Source: Opisthocomus hoazin (Eukaryota; Chordata; Aves; Opisthocomiformes; Opisthocomidae). Taken from it: a DNA stretch of 64,000 bases. The stretch lies in the NCBI RefSeq assembly GCF_030867145.1, contig NC_134414.1, forward strand, positions 18,060,518-18,124,517, given 5' to 3'. The position numbers were made by a program, and so were the translations under genes. The notes beneath the pieces were generated by a model. That model searched no databases. It was given only the letters and a program-made list of their open reading frames with translations, and was not told the DNA's origin. Position 1 is the first letter of the stretch. Each line of letters starts with the position of its first letter. Positions 33,791 to 47,481 of this stretch are shown piece after piece.

Positions 33791-36700
33791 CAAACTGGTG
33801 TCTTTATTATTTTTAAATCAGCTCTGGTTCAGCCTTTTTTTTTTTTCCAAATAATAACACTTCTGTGCTACTTCCCTCCATACCTGCATTGCTGAGTGAC
33901 GTTTCACCCATGAGGATGCTTTATGTAGAGGACATCGCTCCTGGCGCTGAGCGATGGGCATGTGTGTGAGTAGTAGACAAGAGTCGGTCATCTGTGCTGG
34001 GCACGGGGAAGTCTCCAAAGGTGTGGCTTCTGAGGAAAGCAAAATGACAACTTGTCCTGTTAGGTAACAAGAAGCACAACCCTGGTATGTCAAAACATCG
34101 TTGATGAGGTCTTTGCCTCTGACAATTAGCAGGTGAGCGGCTCGCAGGGGATGGGTTTGGTGACCCAGTTCCAACCCCACTGCCTGTGCGAGCAGTAAAG
34201 TGAGCAGAGGGGTTTCTGCAAGTTTCCTTCCCCTCCTTTCTCGCGTTTCTCCAAGGCGTTTCGCCTCGGGGACCCGCAGCTTTTCTAGCCCTCGGGACGC
34301 AGTTGTTTCCATTGCCCGCTGTGCCCGAGGCTCGGGGAGCTGCGGGGTGGCCTGCCTCGCCTTGCTCCGGATGGATTCCAAAAACCCAACAGGCTTTTCT
34401 GCCCTAAAACAATCAGCCTTTATTACAATATTAACAAAAAATAACTACATTAATTACACAAGGAAGGCCAAATCAGCCATCCGATAAACCCTTTCCTCCT
34501 CACTGTGTGGGTGGGCTTGGGCGGTGCAGAACACTGCTGCAGCGGAGCCGGGGAAGGTGGGTGCTGCGCCCGCAGGCCAGCTGCCGGCTGCCTGCCCCGG
34601 CTGCCCGCCTCACCTGCGCCTGCTCGGCGGGACACCAGGGGCGGGTCAGCACAACAGGCAGATTCTGCGGCCCTAAGTAACAAATGGGTTGGGTGGAGAA
34701 GTAAAACAACATGGACGGGGTGGAGAAACGGTCAGGCTGCGTTCGCTCTGCGGGACAAGCCTGCGGAGGAGAGGGGCTGCAGCGGGGCATTCCCGGCCGG
34801 GCTGTAACTCGCTGCCCCACTGAAAGCTGACCGAAGGACGCCCGAGGTTGGGTGCAGCAATTCCGATCTAAGCCAGTACCCGGAGCAAGCATCCGTGGCC
34901 GATCCCATCACCACTCAGTCCCTGAAATGCCCTCAGCACCGCAGGGACTTGCGGGATGGAGGTAGATCTGAGGGCAGCAGCACGGCTGGGCACGGGTGCC
35001 CGGAGATGGCTGCCCAGCCGCATCGCTGCCCTGTGCCCGGCAGGCTGCGAGAAGGGCTCTCGGCCCGCGCCCGCATCGGGACGGCTCGGTCTGGGGCCTG
35101 CAGTGACGGCTCGGGTCCCCTCGGCTCCTGCTGAGGACCGTGAGGGCACGCATGGCACGAGCTGCCGCAGGCGCCCAGCTCTGCAGAGCGAGCAGGCATT
35201 ACGGGGAGGTGAAGAACATGCGTGTGTTGACAGCTCACCAAAAAAATGATAGCTCATCATCGGTCTTACGGTCAAAATATGAAATAAAATGGTGGTTTTT
35301 TCTACTAGAGCTTTCTGCCGTTTGCCGTGGGGATGAAGGCTCCTTGGCTTGCAGAGCCTCTGATCTGCAGGAGTGAACACGGACTAGTTTGGAGTCTCGA
35401 GGAAGCCCTAAAATAGACCTCATCACTTGTTTTCCCAGTGTCTACAGGGCCCTTTTACTTGGCATCATGCAATAAAGAAGATTTTTCTCCATTTCTGGGA
35501 AACAAATGTTCTGGCTTCCTATATTTTGAGATTTCACTGAGCCTTTAAAAGTAAAAAGATATAAACTCCTGTTAAACTAGCTCAGTGTTACCCCATTATC
35601 ACTAAATTCAAAACTCCAAAAGGACGAGATGCTACCTGTGCTTCTTCCCAGAAAGGGTGAAGAGGGACTTTGTTATCCCATTGCATTAAGGCACCTTAGC
35701 GATGATTCTGTCTGGGAAAGCGGATCTCCTGGCCTGCAGGTTTCTTGCTCGGCGAGGCCGGGACGTGGCCCACGGAGCGGCCGGCCTGTGGAACAGTCAC
35801 GGCGCAGGAGAGCCGCCGGAGCCAGCCCCGCGCTCGGCCGCGGGGAAGCAGGGTGTGAGCCGGGTCTGCAGCCGCGCCGGCTGTGCCCCCTGCACTCGCA
35901 CAGAGCAGGCGTTTCGGCGATCCCCGGGACGGGCGAAGGCACCGACCCAGCTCCCAGCTGGGGATGTTTGCTTGTGAACTGGGCACCATTCATTCCTTCG
36001 AACCCTCCCTGCCTTTCCAGCATGAGCACTGTGCTTATTAAATACAGCAAGTGAGACATTTGCACTTTCGTCTTTTAACATTTTATTTCACATTCGCTTT
36101 TCCTGGGTAATTTGGGTTAATCACGGGTATGGAGAGAAAGTATTGAAAGAGATTCTTGGCTTCTCTTGCAACGGTTGGCTGCTTTGCTATTGTATTTATG
36201 GCAGCAAGCTCAAAAGCTGAACTAGCCTAGAGCCGGCGCCTTTGCCAAAGATCACGGTGTGCTTTTTTAATATAAACATGCGGGGACTCACGGGAACACG
36301 GAGTGACCGCCACAGCTGGCACAGAAAGGAGGCTTAATTCACCTGAAAGTACTTTGGTAATTGGAATACATCTTTCTGCCGGTATAATTGAGGAGCTGAT
36401 TAGTTAGACAGGTGTATTTCATTTAAAATTACTGTTAATGGCTCTCAGGTGCCCTTAGAGTCCTGGCTGAATGGAAGATGCTGGGGATTTATTTTTCTTG
36501 ACGGTCATTGCTTTCGTCTTCTCCCGAAAAACCACATTCAGAGGGAGCCATGCGGCCTGCCTGCACCGTGGGTGTTTCCAAGCCGGGGTTCGGAACGGCG
36601 TGCCTGGCGCTGCGGCGGCCACGAGCTCCGTCCCCCCGAGACGGCTGGGCCGAGCGGGCGCCGGGCTCAGCCCTCGGTGGGCGGACGCAGGGCTTGGCTG

Positions 36701-39700
36701 GCAGCGGGAGCCGCCGGCTCCAGCCCGGCTTGTGCCGGGGCTCTGCAGCCAGAGGTGACCACGCGCTGGTGGAGTTGCTGGGGGACAGCGGCACGTGCCA
36801 TGAGCAGGTGAGGTGGCGGCATGGCGGGAAGCCCTGTGAGAAACCTGAATTGCCACAGAACACATGGGCAGGGAAAATCCACCAAAACCCAGATGTGCAT
36901 CTGGGGGCTCTGGCAGCACCCTCCGTGGACCTCTGAAGGAAGCAGGTAGACGGCAGAAGACCTCAGAGACATTTAGGTGCCAACAAATTGTGCTGGGCTG
37001 TGGTGATGCAAATAGATCCTTATATAAACCCACAGCTGAAACGGTCATTTTAAGTTTGTTATTTCCTGCTGTTGCTGTTGGTTATGGGATGCTTATGTTT
37101 GGTCCTGAAAAACACTGATTTTTTCTGCAGTTATGACAATTGTGCCTGCCTTGGATGGGAAAAATGGTCGCTCTGCACAACGCCCTGCCTCCTGTTACAG
37201 GCTTGGTGTAAGGTATAAGGTGCCTCCCCAGACCCTCCCTTGAGACATCTGCAGTGGACGCCATCCGAGTGCGTCACCCAGCTGTGACTTGTAACACCGT
37301 TTTGTTTTGGAATGGGTCCTGCTCTCTGCTCTCCCTATCCCCTCTAGTTCAGATGATGCAAAACAAGCAAGCACAATTAATTTTACCTTTGGGGCAACGC
37401 ACAACCGAGCTGTACAACGAGGTTCAGGTTCTGCCACCGCTGAAGCCCTTCCTCAATAAATAATTTTTTTCCATTCTTTGAAACACTTCCTGACTGAATG
37501 AACTGGGGAGACGGATGCCCAGATATCTGTCAGTGCATCAGCGTGAGAAACTCAGATGAATATTGCTGTGGGTTTTTAGCTAACACAATTAGCAATTAGC
37601 TTTGTAGGAGAGTGCTCATCCAGATGGCAAATGAAGAAAGAGTGTTTCCTTCTCGCAACGTTTTTTGTGTGCGTCTCTCAGAAGCAGCTCCTGTCCCGGA
37701 GGCAGCAGGAGCACGCACAGCTCTGCTTTTCACAGCTTCCAAGGCACTGGTTCAGGTCAGCCTTCCCCCGCAGGATGCGTCACGTGGAGTACAGCAGGAC
37801 ACGAAGCCCACCGCCACAGTGGCTGAGGGCAGTGGCCCTCCACAGCACCACCTCAGCCTTGGCTCAGCCCGCTGCCTGCTCCAGCCCCGCAGCGTTGTCA
37901 TTATTGACACATACGAAAGGAAATCATGGTTGCATCTGAATTACTGCAGGGTGGGATCTCCGATGCCGTTTCTTTCTTTCACTTAGTCACTAACAGCCCG
38001 GCTGTCCTGCCTGTGAGCAGCAGAGGAGCATCGCGCAGGCTCACCGCCATGTTTAGGCGGAAGCTCACCCGCGCTGTGCAGAGAGGAGCCAGTCTCTATA
38101 GCAGCCGTAGCCTTACAGAGTCTGAGATGTTCCAACAGAAAAAAACCATCATCTCCTTTAGGCAGGCTATTACTAGCTGATGGTTAAAGCAAAAACTTCT
38201 GCCTCAAGGGACTTAAATTTCTCATGTCAAATAGTGAGTAACCTTATTTTACTTTTTATACCCTTCCATTACCATGTCTGTTAAAAAAAAAAAAACCAAA
38301 ACTAAAACCATTTTTGAGCAGACAGACATGCATTCAGACTGAATTTGGACATAGCAAGTCGTTCCACTCAATCCAGAGGAACATCATTACACAAATAAAT
38401 AACTGGGGACTACATAAAGGTACCAGTGCAGGTGCCCTCAACCAAATGCATATATAAGTTGGAGCAGTTTTAAGCTTTAACACCTTGTAGTTCTTCAGTG
38501 TCTCAAAAACTCTTTATTTTCTTCTGTGTGCTAGCTGCTAATAGGACTTGCACTTCAATGTACATTTTTGTATTGACCAAATGCCTTCTTCTATTGTCTA
38601 ATACTGTATGGAATGATTTAAAATTACATTACTTTGGAAAAAATTATCTATGTGGTAAATCCCAGCCCTGTCAAACTGTTCACGACGTGCACATGGAGCA
38701 GTGATAATGCCTATGAGATCAGTTCCCAAGAGCGAGGACATTCAGAAATGACACCGAAGCATCACTTGATGACGTACTGTGTTCTGTGGAAGTAACGTGG
38801 AAAAAGATCGTCGTCGTTGGCACGGCTAGGGCTTGTCCGAGAGCCCGTTAATGTTGCAGTCCATCCTCAGCTCGGGGTGACAGCCAAAGCACCGGTCCGG
38901 ACCTGAACTACCAGTGCTCCCGTAAAACGCATGGGGAGAGAGTTGGTCTCTCCCGCGGAAGGTGACGACTCCACGCCACCCAGCCGTCCTGCCCGGCGCC
39001 CGTGCCTCTCGCCGGGGTGCAAGCCCAGCTCCTTGCCCACTGCACACCACGTCCGACGGCAGCAGCAGGAGAAGCAGGACGCGTCAAGGATGCGGAAAGG
39101 GTCACCTGAGCGCTGGAGTCAGTTCCTCAAAGGCCAGAGCTGATGTTCCCTGCTGGTGCAGCCAAGAAGAGGTTGCACCAGGCCAAGTCAACAAATCCTC
39201 TGCACGCTGGCAGCGGGAAGAGAGCCTTCTCCGGCAGGTCTGCAGGGCGGGTGGCACCCTGCAGCGCTCAGCACCCGCACCTCGAAGCCAGACTGGGCAG
39301 CACCCAGTTTTGGCAGGGGAGACCTCCAGGTCTCAGTACGGACACGGCAGTGAGCTCACAGACAGGCTCTGTGAAGTCTAGGGACAACTTCCCTCTCAAA
39401 ACTTGGCCATAAAATATGTAAAAAGGAATCATCACCCAACGTGCCGGTTGCTGTGCTAGTTGTCTCTCTGCTCACTCAGACACATTTTTTCTGACACGGA
39501 GAGGCAGCAGCGTGCCACGGCCTCTGCTCCCGCATCAGCACCCGTAGCCGGTGCTGCTCTGCACCCACCAACCGCAGTGCAGGTTGTGCTTCTAATAAAT
39601 TTTTCCTTTCTGCGTGTTTATGCCAGAAGATCAGGAATGTAACTTATTTTTCTGGTTTTACACACTAGCTGTTTGACAGCACCTTCCACGTAAGTAAAAA

Positions 39701-40025
39701 AAAAAAAAGAGATGGTTGTCTCCCATTCTTTGAGCCTCGTAGAGAGTTTGAATCGAACACAAACTAGGAAATACTGCTCCCCTCCCCGTACAGGTGTCAG
39801 AGCAGTACCGAAGCAGCGTGTGTTGTCTCTGACCTGGACCTGCCAAAGGAATCAAACCGAAATCGGGCTCCTGGCCACTGCTCCGTAGGACTGCAAGCGC
39901 AGGAGGCTCCCCCAGCCTGGCACTGGTGACCGCAGGTCCAGGTCCCGTGACTGCACGGTGCTGGTTTGGAGCTTGACTTTCCATCTAGGGGTAACCCAAG
40001 ACTTAAACACTTCTCATACTACTAC
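33791..40025. other. Interval between convergent ARHGAP42 and PGR 3' ends
   Basis: About 6.2 kb with no recognised gene. It has CpG-dense blocks (about 34,540-35,200, 35,740-35,940, 36,560-36,720, 38,940-39,080) separated by ordinary sequence. Several long open frames occur only because the blocks are GC-rich and lack stops; they overlap on both strands and show no domain I know. A (A)12 run starts at about 38,283. No CR1 or LTR was seen. Confidence 0.7.
34540..35200. promoter_or_regulatory. CpG-dense block, island-like
   Basis: GC-rich and rich in CpG: I count about 20 CpG in the 180 bases at 34,981-35,160. That density is unusual for bird intergenic DNA away from promoters. No TATA box, exon or conserved frame was identified, so the role is open: orphan CpG island, unannotated non-coding promoter, or GC-biased neutral sequence. 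Confidence 0.45.
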
Positions 40026-40044
40026 AAAGTAAGCACATCTCCAA

Positions 40045-40050
40045 TTTATT
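40045..40050 (-). terminator. PGR: Candidate distal poly(A) signal of PGR
   Basis: Minus-strand AATAAA (plus TTTATT) within CAGTCCAATAAATTGGAG, followed by ATGTGCTTACTTTGTAG, a GT-rich downstream stretch. The sequence just upstream on the - strand (about 40,050-40,300) is T-rich and typical of a 3'UTR end. It would give PGR a 3'UTR of about 7.4 kb; human PGR also has a very long one. It could instead end an unrecognised - strand transcript. Confidence 0.45.
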
Positions 40051-43000
40051 GGACTGACTTACACCACGTAGCTAGACAATGCCTTTACAAAAATACTCGG
40101 AAGCTGTTATTTCCGATGTACAGTATATAAATGCAAGTTCCTCTTCACTGGAAAATACAGACATCTTATACAAGTCTCTTTAAAAAAAAATAACAACAAC
40201 AGCAACAAACAGTAAATTATATCATCGTGATTTTGAATGGTAAATACAGAGAAATACAAACATTAGGCCAAATTTGTCTCAAAGTTAAGGATTATTTGGC
40301 TTTCTACAGAATTTTCCATCGAGGATTACAGAGCCTCTACAGGGTGCTCGTGCCTTACACATCCAAGTCATCCCTGGGAAAGAAAGTGTGCTGAGGGCAG
40401 GAGAGGGAGGGAAGAACAAACATTTTACAAGCATGGGAGCCCGGCTGTAAAGTTTGTGCGAAACTCTGAAACTGCAAGAGATCGTGTACTGCGGGAGGCC
40501 CCAGCCTGGGTTTTAACCCTTGGGTTGTGCTTTTCTCAATCATGGAGGTTTTCTTAAAATTAATGGCTGTCTTTGGGGAAGGCCTGAAGGATACTTTAAA
40601 TGAAAATCTTTCTAAAGTAATATTTTCAGAATTTCAGAGGTTTGCTGGGATTTTTTTAATGACTTTTATACCCTCGCTTTGGGAGCAGACAGAGACACAC
40701 GACCTGTAATGCGCAGCTACGGACAGGACCGCAGTCTCTGCCGCCCGCCACAACAGACGCCGGCTGCAGCCATCGCTACAAACCGCACGTACCAGCAAGC
40801 TCAGTGCCGATGCTTTCGTGTAAAATTCTCGTGGGAAGCGAGTTGGCCAGGGCACAACACGCCTGCATCGCGAGCTGAGCTTTGGCACACAGAACTTCCA
40901 GTTAGATCTCAAAGTGGGAAGCCTCGTCATCCCCCACTGGCCAACCCGTGGTGTGCGGGGACGGCAGTCCCCAGGGACGCTGCTCTCCTCCGCTGTGCGT
41001 AACGCCGCCCCGACAGACCCCAACCCACAGCCGCCCGCCCCGGCTCCCCGGGCATTTCAAGTGACGTCAGACTTTACCAGATTCTGCTGTCACGTTTCTC
41101 CTATTTAGTAGCGTTTCGTTTCTAGCAAGCGTGTTCTACTTTGTCTACAGAAGAATATGTTTAGGCAGAGCAGCAAAATCCACATTTTACTGTTACAAAT
41201 GTTGCTGGGACATGGGAAAACTGTTGGGAACGCATTCATTGCCCCACTGAAGTCTCTGTCACTGTCTGGGAAGGGCAGCGCCATGTTTCAGATACAACAT
41301 CTCCAAGTACTTCTCGCCAAAGGAAGGTTCCTACTCCTGCCGGATGGCCAGTGGGACGTTTCCGTTCCCTCAGCCAACACTGAAGCTGCGATCCTACCTT
41401 TCCCTGAGCTACAGGTGCAAACGCCTCCCACTCACAGCACTTTTGATTCATGGTGATGCACAGAGGGAATGACAACGATGTTTCTATAAACGCGTTTCCA
41501 GAAAGGGGATGTACTGAGCTGTCCCCACGCACACCGACGCGCGCGCGCCGGCGGGAGCTGGACGCAGGAGCGCCAGGGCAGTGGCCTCTGCCTGCCTGCA
41601 CGCGTGCGACCGGCAAGCATTTCAGCTACGCACGCTCGGTGTTCCGTAGCTGTCTGAAAAAGCGCCGTGTGGAAGGCTGCTGCCCGAAGCCATGGCTGTA
41701 ACTCTACATGCAGACATGCTGGGTAATAGCTGGGACCAACTGCCTTACAAACAGATGTCTCCATTTCAGGGAATTTATAGAGTTTATGGATTTATGGTTT
41801 TCAAAGATGATGTAAGACTCCTTGGCGCTTCCTTTTTTTGGAAACAAATTAGAGATCCTATTAAATTTTAGTATACACTCAGCCTTATTCAGGCACTACA
41901 TAACATAATCATACAATCCTTTCAAACGAAATTTACTTTTAAAACTGCACAGTGCTTGCAGATCGCTGGGTGTTTCAAGTGCTCTAAGTAAAAGCATTTG
42001 CACATCTTTCTGGACACACACTGCCAGGTGTGTGTGTTCGCTGCTCTCCTTACTCACGCCCTGTGTAGCCACAATGGACCTGCTGGAATCAAGCAGGTTC
42101 TTTAAACAGCGCTCTGGTATGAACGTTGTTCTCGTCTGGAGGTGTTGCAGATGAGAGCCTCAGACGGGACATAAACCAACAGCACAGGGGGTGAAGTGTA
42201 AGAGCGTTCTCTGTTTTTATGTAGTGTATGAAAAATGGGCATAATGTGAAAAGTGTACATCCAGGCTGGCACGAGCAACTTACAGTGATGTTCAGAAAAG
42301 TCTCACCTGTGTAACCCAAAGGTCTCTGTACTGGTCTGCCCAGTTATTTCTGACCTGATGGCAAAGACATTTATTATGCCCTCCAGATGCTCCTCACCCA
42401 GTCTAGCCCCTTGTCTGAAAGTGCACCGCTGGGGAGTTCACTGATGTAGAGCTCTGGATTCCTGTAAATTATGTACTTCTTTTTCCTCAGTGTAGCAAAA
42501 CGAGACTTTAGTACTCAGCTGGCAGGGTGGGTGTTTACACTGAGCCATGGGAAAATGCAACAGAGTGAGACTGTTCAAATGACACTGTGAGAACTTCCTC
42601 ACCGATCTGCCTGAACGCCAGATTGGTGGAACTATTGTACCTGTAGAGGTGAAAGGGTAATTTCGTTTTCATGGTCAGAAAAACATGATCTATGACTTGT
42701 GATGGTATTTTTACAATAAGCACACCTCACACTGGCAAGAAACTGAAACGTTGCTGGTTTTAAATGATACACTAGAATTAAATGAAAGCTCTCCACTCCT
42801 TGATATCCTTTATATTCCGTAAATACCTTGTGTAGAGCAGTCTGGGCCCAACCCAGGAAAAAAATGACTAAATGTGAGCGAAAAAATACATCAAGGGAGC
42901 AGCACTGCTCACGTACTTGAACTTGTGCAACTGCTGCATTAGTTCCAACAGCACTGAGGAGTTATTTTCTGAGGATTATTTTCTCTTTAAGGTAAACAGC

Positions 43001-45407
43001 CAACTAAATTTTAATTTATTATTATCCATGCAGTCACCTTTTACTGCATGCTTCTGTCCAAGCATCTGAAAAGCTACGGTACCCTTCTGCATGCAAATAA
43101 CGTCAATCTAATAAATTAATAGTGTTGATTGAAAAAAAAAACCCTCATAAATTTTAAGATACAAAACACCAAAAATATGACCTTTTTTCCTTTTCATCTT
43201 CCAAGGGGGAAAAGAGAACGAAATTACAAACAAATCCTCTGCTCAAGTCAGGTCATCATGACACAAAGCAGCACAAGCCAATAAATCCAGCACGGCTGAC
43301 GCTCCAGCCTGGCAGCACGCACTCAGGCTTTGGAGCCGCGGAAAGCTGGGAGGGCTCTGGGTATGGGCTCTGCGGCTGCAAGCTGACTTCTCGGAAGGAA
43401 GGAGAGGTCAGCGTGCCACAAGCAGCGCGCCAGGCAAGAAACGTGTACTCGGCCTGGCACCGCTGTGTGCTGGAGTGCAGCCCCCTCCCCTCCTGCTCGG
43501 GGGGTAACTGACCCCAAGCTGGTGCAGGTAGGAGAGCGCGGGAGGAAAGATCTCTACAGATATTGCTGTTCATGCTAGCCATAAGTCACCGATTACTGAG
43601 ATAAGTATTGGGGTTTAGATAGGAACACAGGAAAGCAGCTGGCCTTCCCAATAAAGATAATGGGGAGAGACATATTACTGTACTTTAAAAGAAAAAAAAA
43701 AAAAAGAACTAAGGTACTAATGAAGCATTGACTGATGACAAAACACAAACTGAACTCTCAGCTCCTCTACTGTGGATATAACACAAGAAAACGTAACTTC
43801 AGTGCAGCCGAAGGAACAGCTGGAGCTCAGAAATACCTAAGCTTCAGTTTATTATGCACACAAACAACTGGAGCATTCCAAAGCGCCATGAAATCAACCG
43901 AAAGTTTCTCAGACTGTTTGTCCCTCCATCTCAGGCTAGGCGTCAACGAACCCACATTTCCCGCTCCCTAAAGGCTGCTCAAAACTGTCGATCCAGCTAA
44001 GATCTTTGAGAACTTGAGCCAAGTGTTTGACCTTCTGCATTGTTTCGCGCACAGAGGGTACAACCGCGAAGCAACTTGGTGTGAAAGAGCAGGACGGCTT
44101 GCGGGGGCTGGAGGTCTCCTCTCCTCCGCACCGCGTTGTCACAGCTGGGCTGCCACAGCCAGGCACTTCAACCTTCGAAACAGGCTTTAAAAACTGTAAA
44201 TGTGATGCCTCTACAAGCTGAGTAACAGTGGAGCTCAACGGAAACGGCTGACTGCACGGCTTTGTTCGTTGCTCACTGACTGCTGGCGGCCCGCAATGCT
44301 GCAGGCCTCGGGTCAGACACCTGAACCGCGCAGAACAGGAGAGGCTCAGCCTCAGGCACAGCTGGCATTGCTTAGTCTGGCACCAAGAACTTTGGTGGTA
44401 GCTCAGAAAAAAAGTGATGTCTGCAACCTGCAGAAGATGGCAAGCTTTCTAATGGGTACAACAGGTCTCACACCTTTAAAACGTGATCAGGCCCATCGTA
44501 GATGTCAGAAAACAAAACAGTCCCACCTGCCGAAACCTCTGATTTCCAGTGTGCAAAATGCCGCGTAAGAAGATGCCTTGGTCAGTACACTGAGAAGCAC
44601 TACGAGATGTTTTAAACATATTTGTAAAGCTCAGGTCAAAAAATACCTTAATCTTTAAACAAATATTAACGCAGAGAAATACAGACAACTAAAAAGCCTC
44701 ACACTTTCTAAAAAACTCAAGGACAAAACTAGTTTGCTGATGGCTCTCTGGACATCGCCGCGGTGTTGAAAAGTCACAGTACATGAGATACCCACAGGGA
44801 AAGGAGGAGTCTTGTGTTAGGCCACTGTTCATGGTGTCTCTGTCATCCCGAGCAAGTGATGGTATCCAAAGGGAGACTAAGGGCAATTTTATAAACTGGG
44901 CTTAAAGCTGGAAGTTCTCAAATTAAAACAGTTTTTTCTAACTTCAGCCAATCAAGTACTGAATACAGGACTTTCAGAGTCATCCAGCAGCCACATTTAG
45001 CCAAACTTGCTCTGTCTGAGGCAGTGCATTTATCATGACCATGAAGTTCTGTGATTTTTTTTCTGTAAGTTAGAAATCTTTAAGAAATACAATTTGAAAA
45101 TGTTTCTAATCTTTGTTATCTATTCCCAAAAGACATCTCTTCTTCCTTTTTTGATTATGCCTTTGAGACTAATACAGAGCATTTCAGACTGATCTGCCGT
45201 ACTTACAGGACACGGTGACACGGGACCCACTTGGAACAAATATGAGGGACTGAGGAAACGGCAGATGTCAGCTGATCTGGGGCATTCCTGAGGCAAGCAG
45301 ACTGCCTGCTCCATTTCCCACTCTCAGAATTAGGGTGTCAAGGAAGAAGTTTTAGTGTGGGAAGTTTCTGTTAACAGTTTAATCTAAACAGTCACATAGA
45401 CAGTCTG

Positions 45408-45413
45408 TTTATT
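45408..45413 (-). terminator. PGR: Alternative proximal poly(A) signal of PGR
   Basis: Minus-strand AATAAA in TTAAATAAACAGACTG, with TGTCTATGTGACTGTTT following. Plausible, but not distinguishable from chance by eye. Confidence 0.3.
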
Positions 45414-45594
45414 TAATAGTAAATCATGTGGCAATGGTTAAATTCCCAAAGAATGCATGAAAACGTCGTTGTTACACAGAAGTGGAATGGTTGAAATGGG
45501 CTTTTTTGCAAAGCTCCACAATTACTGAATACAAATACCATGAAAAATAAAGAAAACAAAACTTCAGTATGTAGAAATAAAGAATTTTGTGTTA

Positions 45595-45600
45595 TTTATT
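45595..45600 (-). terminator. PGR: Alternative proximal poly(A) signal of PGR
   Basis: Minus-strand AATAAA in TTTCAATAAATAACAC, followed by TTCTTTATTTC. It lies about 1.9 kb after the stop codon. Confidence 0.3.
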
Positions 45601-47481
45601 GAAACAGAATTGCTTTAAGGGTCACAGTTAAAAGTCAGGCTGTATCGAATATGAAAGCAAATGCTTGTCTCTGGGCAGTTCAAAATGACGAACCTAGTCA
45701 GCTAACACAAAAGTCTGCTCAGACCATTTCATCCAGGGCCGCATCTCTGCACCAGCTCTAGGGGATTTTCCACTACATGTGGGAATCTCAAAAACGTTTT
45801 TATCCCCGTAACATAGCTTCTTCTTGATTGGCTTTAGGAAACTGGAAATAGTAAGGAGACCTTTAGATCTACCTTGAGTTGTTAGTTGTCTGCATTTTTT
45901 TCAAGAATCAGGACGTAACTTTTAGGAACAAGTAACAACATTTATATGAGGGGCACCCTGATGCAACCGGGGATGCTGACCTTGTGTCCAGCGAGCCTCT
46001 GTTCACCTGACGAGGATGCAGACCCAGTTACACACCACCCACAGAATGCTACCACACGATGGCTGCATCCAGCGTGTAACAGGGAAGAGCAAAGGCGTAT
46101 GGCCAGCGAGTACCCAAGCAAGACTCACCATTTCCTACGCTGTTAGAGAATTTGTGTATCATTTTTAGTGACTGGCAAAATTTGTCATATTTCAATAGAC
46201 TCACAAATTCTTCTCGGGCTTTATCCGTTTCTCTGTTGCTGGAATGTATCCCCAATTTACTGCCTTAAACACAGGAGTTGCCTCGTACCCCATATTAACG
46301 GAACAAACACCACCACATTATAATTTTTCAGTCAAATATTGCATTTCCATGGTAAAATATGACATTCTTCTTGAATGTATAAAGCTAATTTAGTCCAATT
46401 TATCTTTTACAGTTACTCCAATTATAATGGTGTGCCTTTAAAACACAAAATATATAGCTCCACTAAATAGTACTGAAATGATTCTGATGTGTATCAAAAT
46501 GTTTCTAGTTATAATCTTCCATTTCTTTTTGCATTTAATCTTGCTAGAATTTTCTGTTAATGGCTGGCTGAGTATTCAGCATTGGAATTCAAAACATTAA
46601 GATAATTAAGAATTGCAGTCAGTGAAAACATCTCTAAAGCCTCTGAAATGCAGAACTAAAGTTGATGAATTCAAGATTATAGCTAAGGGATTTAGCTTTA
46701 GTAAGTGCTGAACTTTTAAGCAAAACACAAACTGAAGCTGAGTGGGTTTGCATACACATTACTTCTGGTATAATATACAATGAATTTTTCCTAAGCTTTC
46801 CAATTTTGGAAGGAGAGCTGCACTGGATGGTGCAGTACCGTTCAGTACACTGAACTCCAAGTCTCAATGCAGAATGAGCATAGACAAGCACACGAGTGTA
46901 TATTTTGTGGCTAGCACTTTAGTTACTCATGAAGGTACTGCAGTGATGTCTACTTAATCCTGGACAGGTGACTTTGAAACGGCATTTCTGTGAAGCAGAT
47001 TAGTTAATAAAAAGTGAAATATCTGTGAGAAAATATGGGCGATACTTATTTTAATTCCTCCAAAATCTTGTATTACGCACATGCCCACATGTACCCATGC
47101 ACACAATGCACCAAAGTAAAAAGTTTACACCACGTCATATCAGAAATTTGAGAGTGTGTAGTATGTAAGAAAAATGTATAAGATAACTGCTCTTAGAAAT
47201 CTGAAAACTCTATTAATTGTCATTCTTACGCATATCTAAAAAGCAGCCTAGCCAAGTTTACAAAACATTTCTTATGCCTGTTGTGATTTTTGCAGTTAAG
47301 GAATCAGGAACTCACAATATGTACACCAAGCTTAAATGGCTTGTGTATGTTACAAGTATAAAGCAGTAGGCAGGGTAAGTATGACAAGTATACTGAAGTC
47401 CTGACATTGCAAAATCTTAACCAAAATAAACAAACAAAAAAATGACCCAGAAATCATCTCTGTGATAAGAGAAAAGACATT

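Larger units (their letters stand above)
40051..47481 (-). other. PGR: PGR 3'UTR (predicted, end uncertain)
   Basis: From the stop codon at 47,484-47,482 to the candidate signal at 40,050. No transposon is recognised in this 7.4 kb although both flanking genes carry several in introns, which fits transcribed, constrained sequence. It includes GC-rich patches at about 40,930-41,060 and 41,520-41,640. A palindromic TGACGTCA (CRE consensus) lies at 41,062-41,069; no function can be claimed for it. Earlier AATAAA signals at 45,600-45,595 and 45,413-45,408 would give a 3'UTR of about 2 kb. Confidence 0.5.

Noticed and set aside
34500..37050. Overlapping long open frames in the GC-rich interval as new protein genes
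   Set aside because: Frames are open on both strands in the same places, are rich in Arg, Pro, Ala and Gly as GC bias predicts, and have no recognisable domain, splice pattern or poly(A) signal in a consistent arrangement.
41062..41069. TGACGTCA as a functional CRE
   Set aside because: A single palindromic 8-mer in a presumed 3'UTR is not enough to call a regulatory site; it is mentioned only with the CpG-rich blocks.
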